From the NCBI GenBank assembly GCA_016584305.1, contig JACEEZ010017909.1, forward strand, positions 22,501 to 86,500: a DNA stretch of 64,000 nucleotides, read 5' to 3'. The notes under the pieces were generated by a model that did not search any database, was not told the origin of the DNA, and was given only the letters and a program-made list of their open reading frames with translations. The stretch is from Chionoecetes opilio (taxonomy: Eukaryota; Arthropoda; Malacostraca; Decapoda; Majidae). Numbering within the stretch: position 1 is the first letter of the stretch; each line of letters begins with the position of its first letter. Positions 63,870-64,000 of the stretch are shown one piece after another. The position numbers and the translations under genes were made by a program.

Positions 63870-64000
63870 GTAAGTACTCTATAAAGACTGCACAAATGTT
63901 GTTCGTACATATTACACTGGATGCGTAATTTAGGAAACTTTCACCATGAGTGCATTTTGCGCTTTTGGTAGTGTTTAAGAGCATACTTCCTACCTACATA

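Larger units (their letters stand above)
61507..64000. repeat. Diverged direct copy of 4,138-6,690 (second 5' gene region)
   Basis: Begins tcatgctcgctgtaac and follows the left copy in order: leader region, palindromic element (about 62,120-62,290), MITE copy, AT-rich DNA, exon 1, intron 1. Divergence is high to about 63,100 (mostly short indels and homopolymer changes), then falls sharply. Confidence 0.85.

Overview
The window is eukaryotic nuclear DNA, most likely from a decapod crustacean. Reasons: GT-AG split genes with introns of a few hundred bases, many TA, GA/TC and GT microsatellites, degenerate TTAGG-like tracts, a Jockey-type ORF1, an RTE-like LINE of a kind I associate with crab and shrimp genomes, two Ty3/gypsy elements and several MITEs. 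The organism call is an inference; no host housekeeping gene is present to confirm it.

Layout. 1-3.7 kb: microsatellites, a foldback element and an orphan LINE ORF1 on the minus strand. 3.7-6.4 kb: upstream region of the main gene, with a TTAA-bounded MITE and a palindromic element. 6,469-36,948 (+): one large gene that I could assemble as 43 coding exons with consistent splice phases. It encodes a secreted protein of about 2,190 residues: signal peptide, N-terminal block of EAR/EPTP (beta-propeller) repeats, a long central array (about residues 617-1,770) of a repeat with NG, ITG and KTF signatures, and a second EAR block at the C terminus. Two parts of this gene are tandemly duplicated: a 3.2-kb unit carrying exons 10-12 (the first copy ends in a stop) and a 2.8-kb unit carrying exons 22-26 (the second copy has gained an RTE-like LINE). 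Neither extra copy can be spliced in without breaking the frame, so these are recent partial duplications, alternative exon blocks, or assembly/haplotype artefacts.

37.1-49.6 kb: an old, frameshifted Ty3/gypsy element (minus strand, 292-bp LTRs, 5-bp target duplication). It holds three nested insertions: a Harbinger-like MITE, a 1-kb element with two tRNA-like units, and a decayed 5.9-kb Academ-like DNA transposon with long inverted ends. 49.6-51.2 kb: satellite-like and microsatellite DNA. 51.2-59.4 kb: a young full-length Ty3/gypsy element (minus strand, about 706-bp LTRs, intact 1,059-residue pol). 59.4-61.5 kb: pyrimidine-rich low-complexity DNA. 61.5-64.0 kb: a diverged direct copy of the main gene's upstream region, ending with a second copy of its first coding exon. 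A paralogue or alternative haplotype therefore starts at the right edge.

Only the EAR/NG-repeat gene looks like a host gene; everything else I recognise is mobile or repetitive. I cannot name it with certainty. The architecture suggests an extracellular scaffold or adhesion protein. A relationship to the large secreted insect eggshell/Torso-pathway proteins (Nasrat, Polehole, Closca) is a hypothesis based on size and secretion only.
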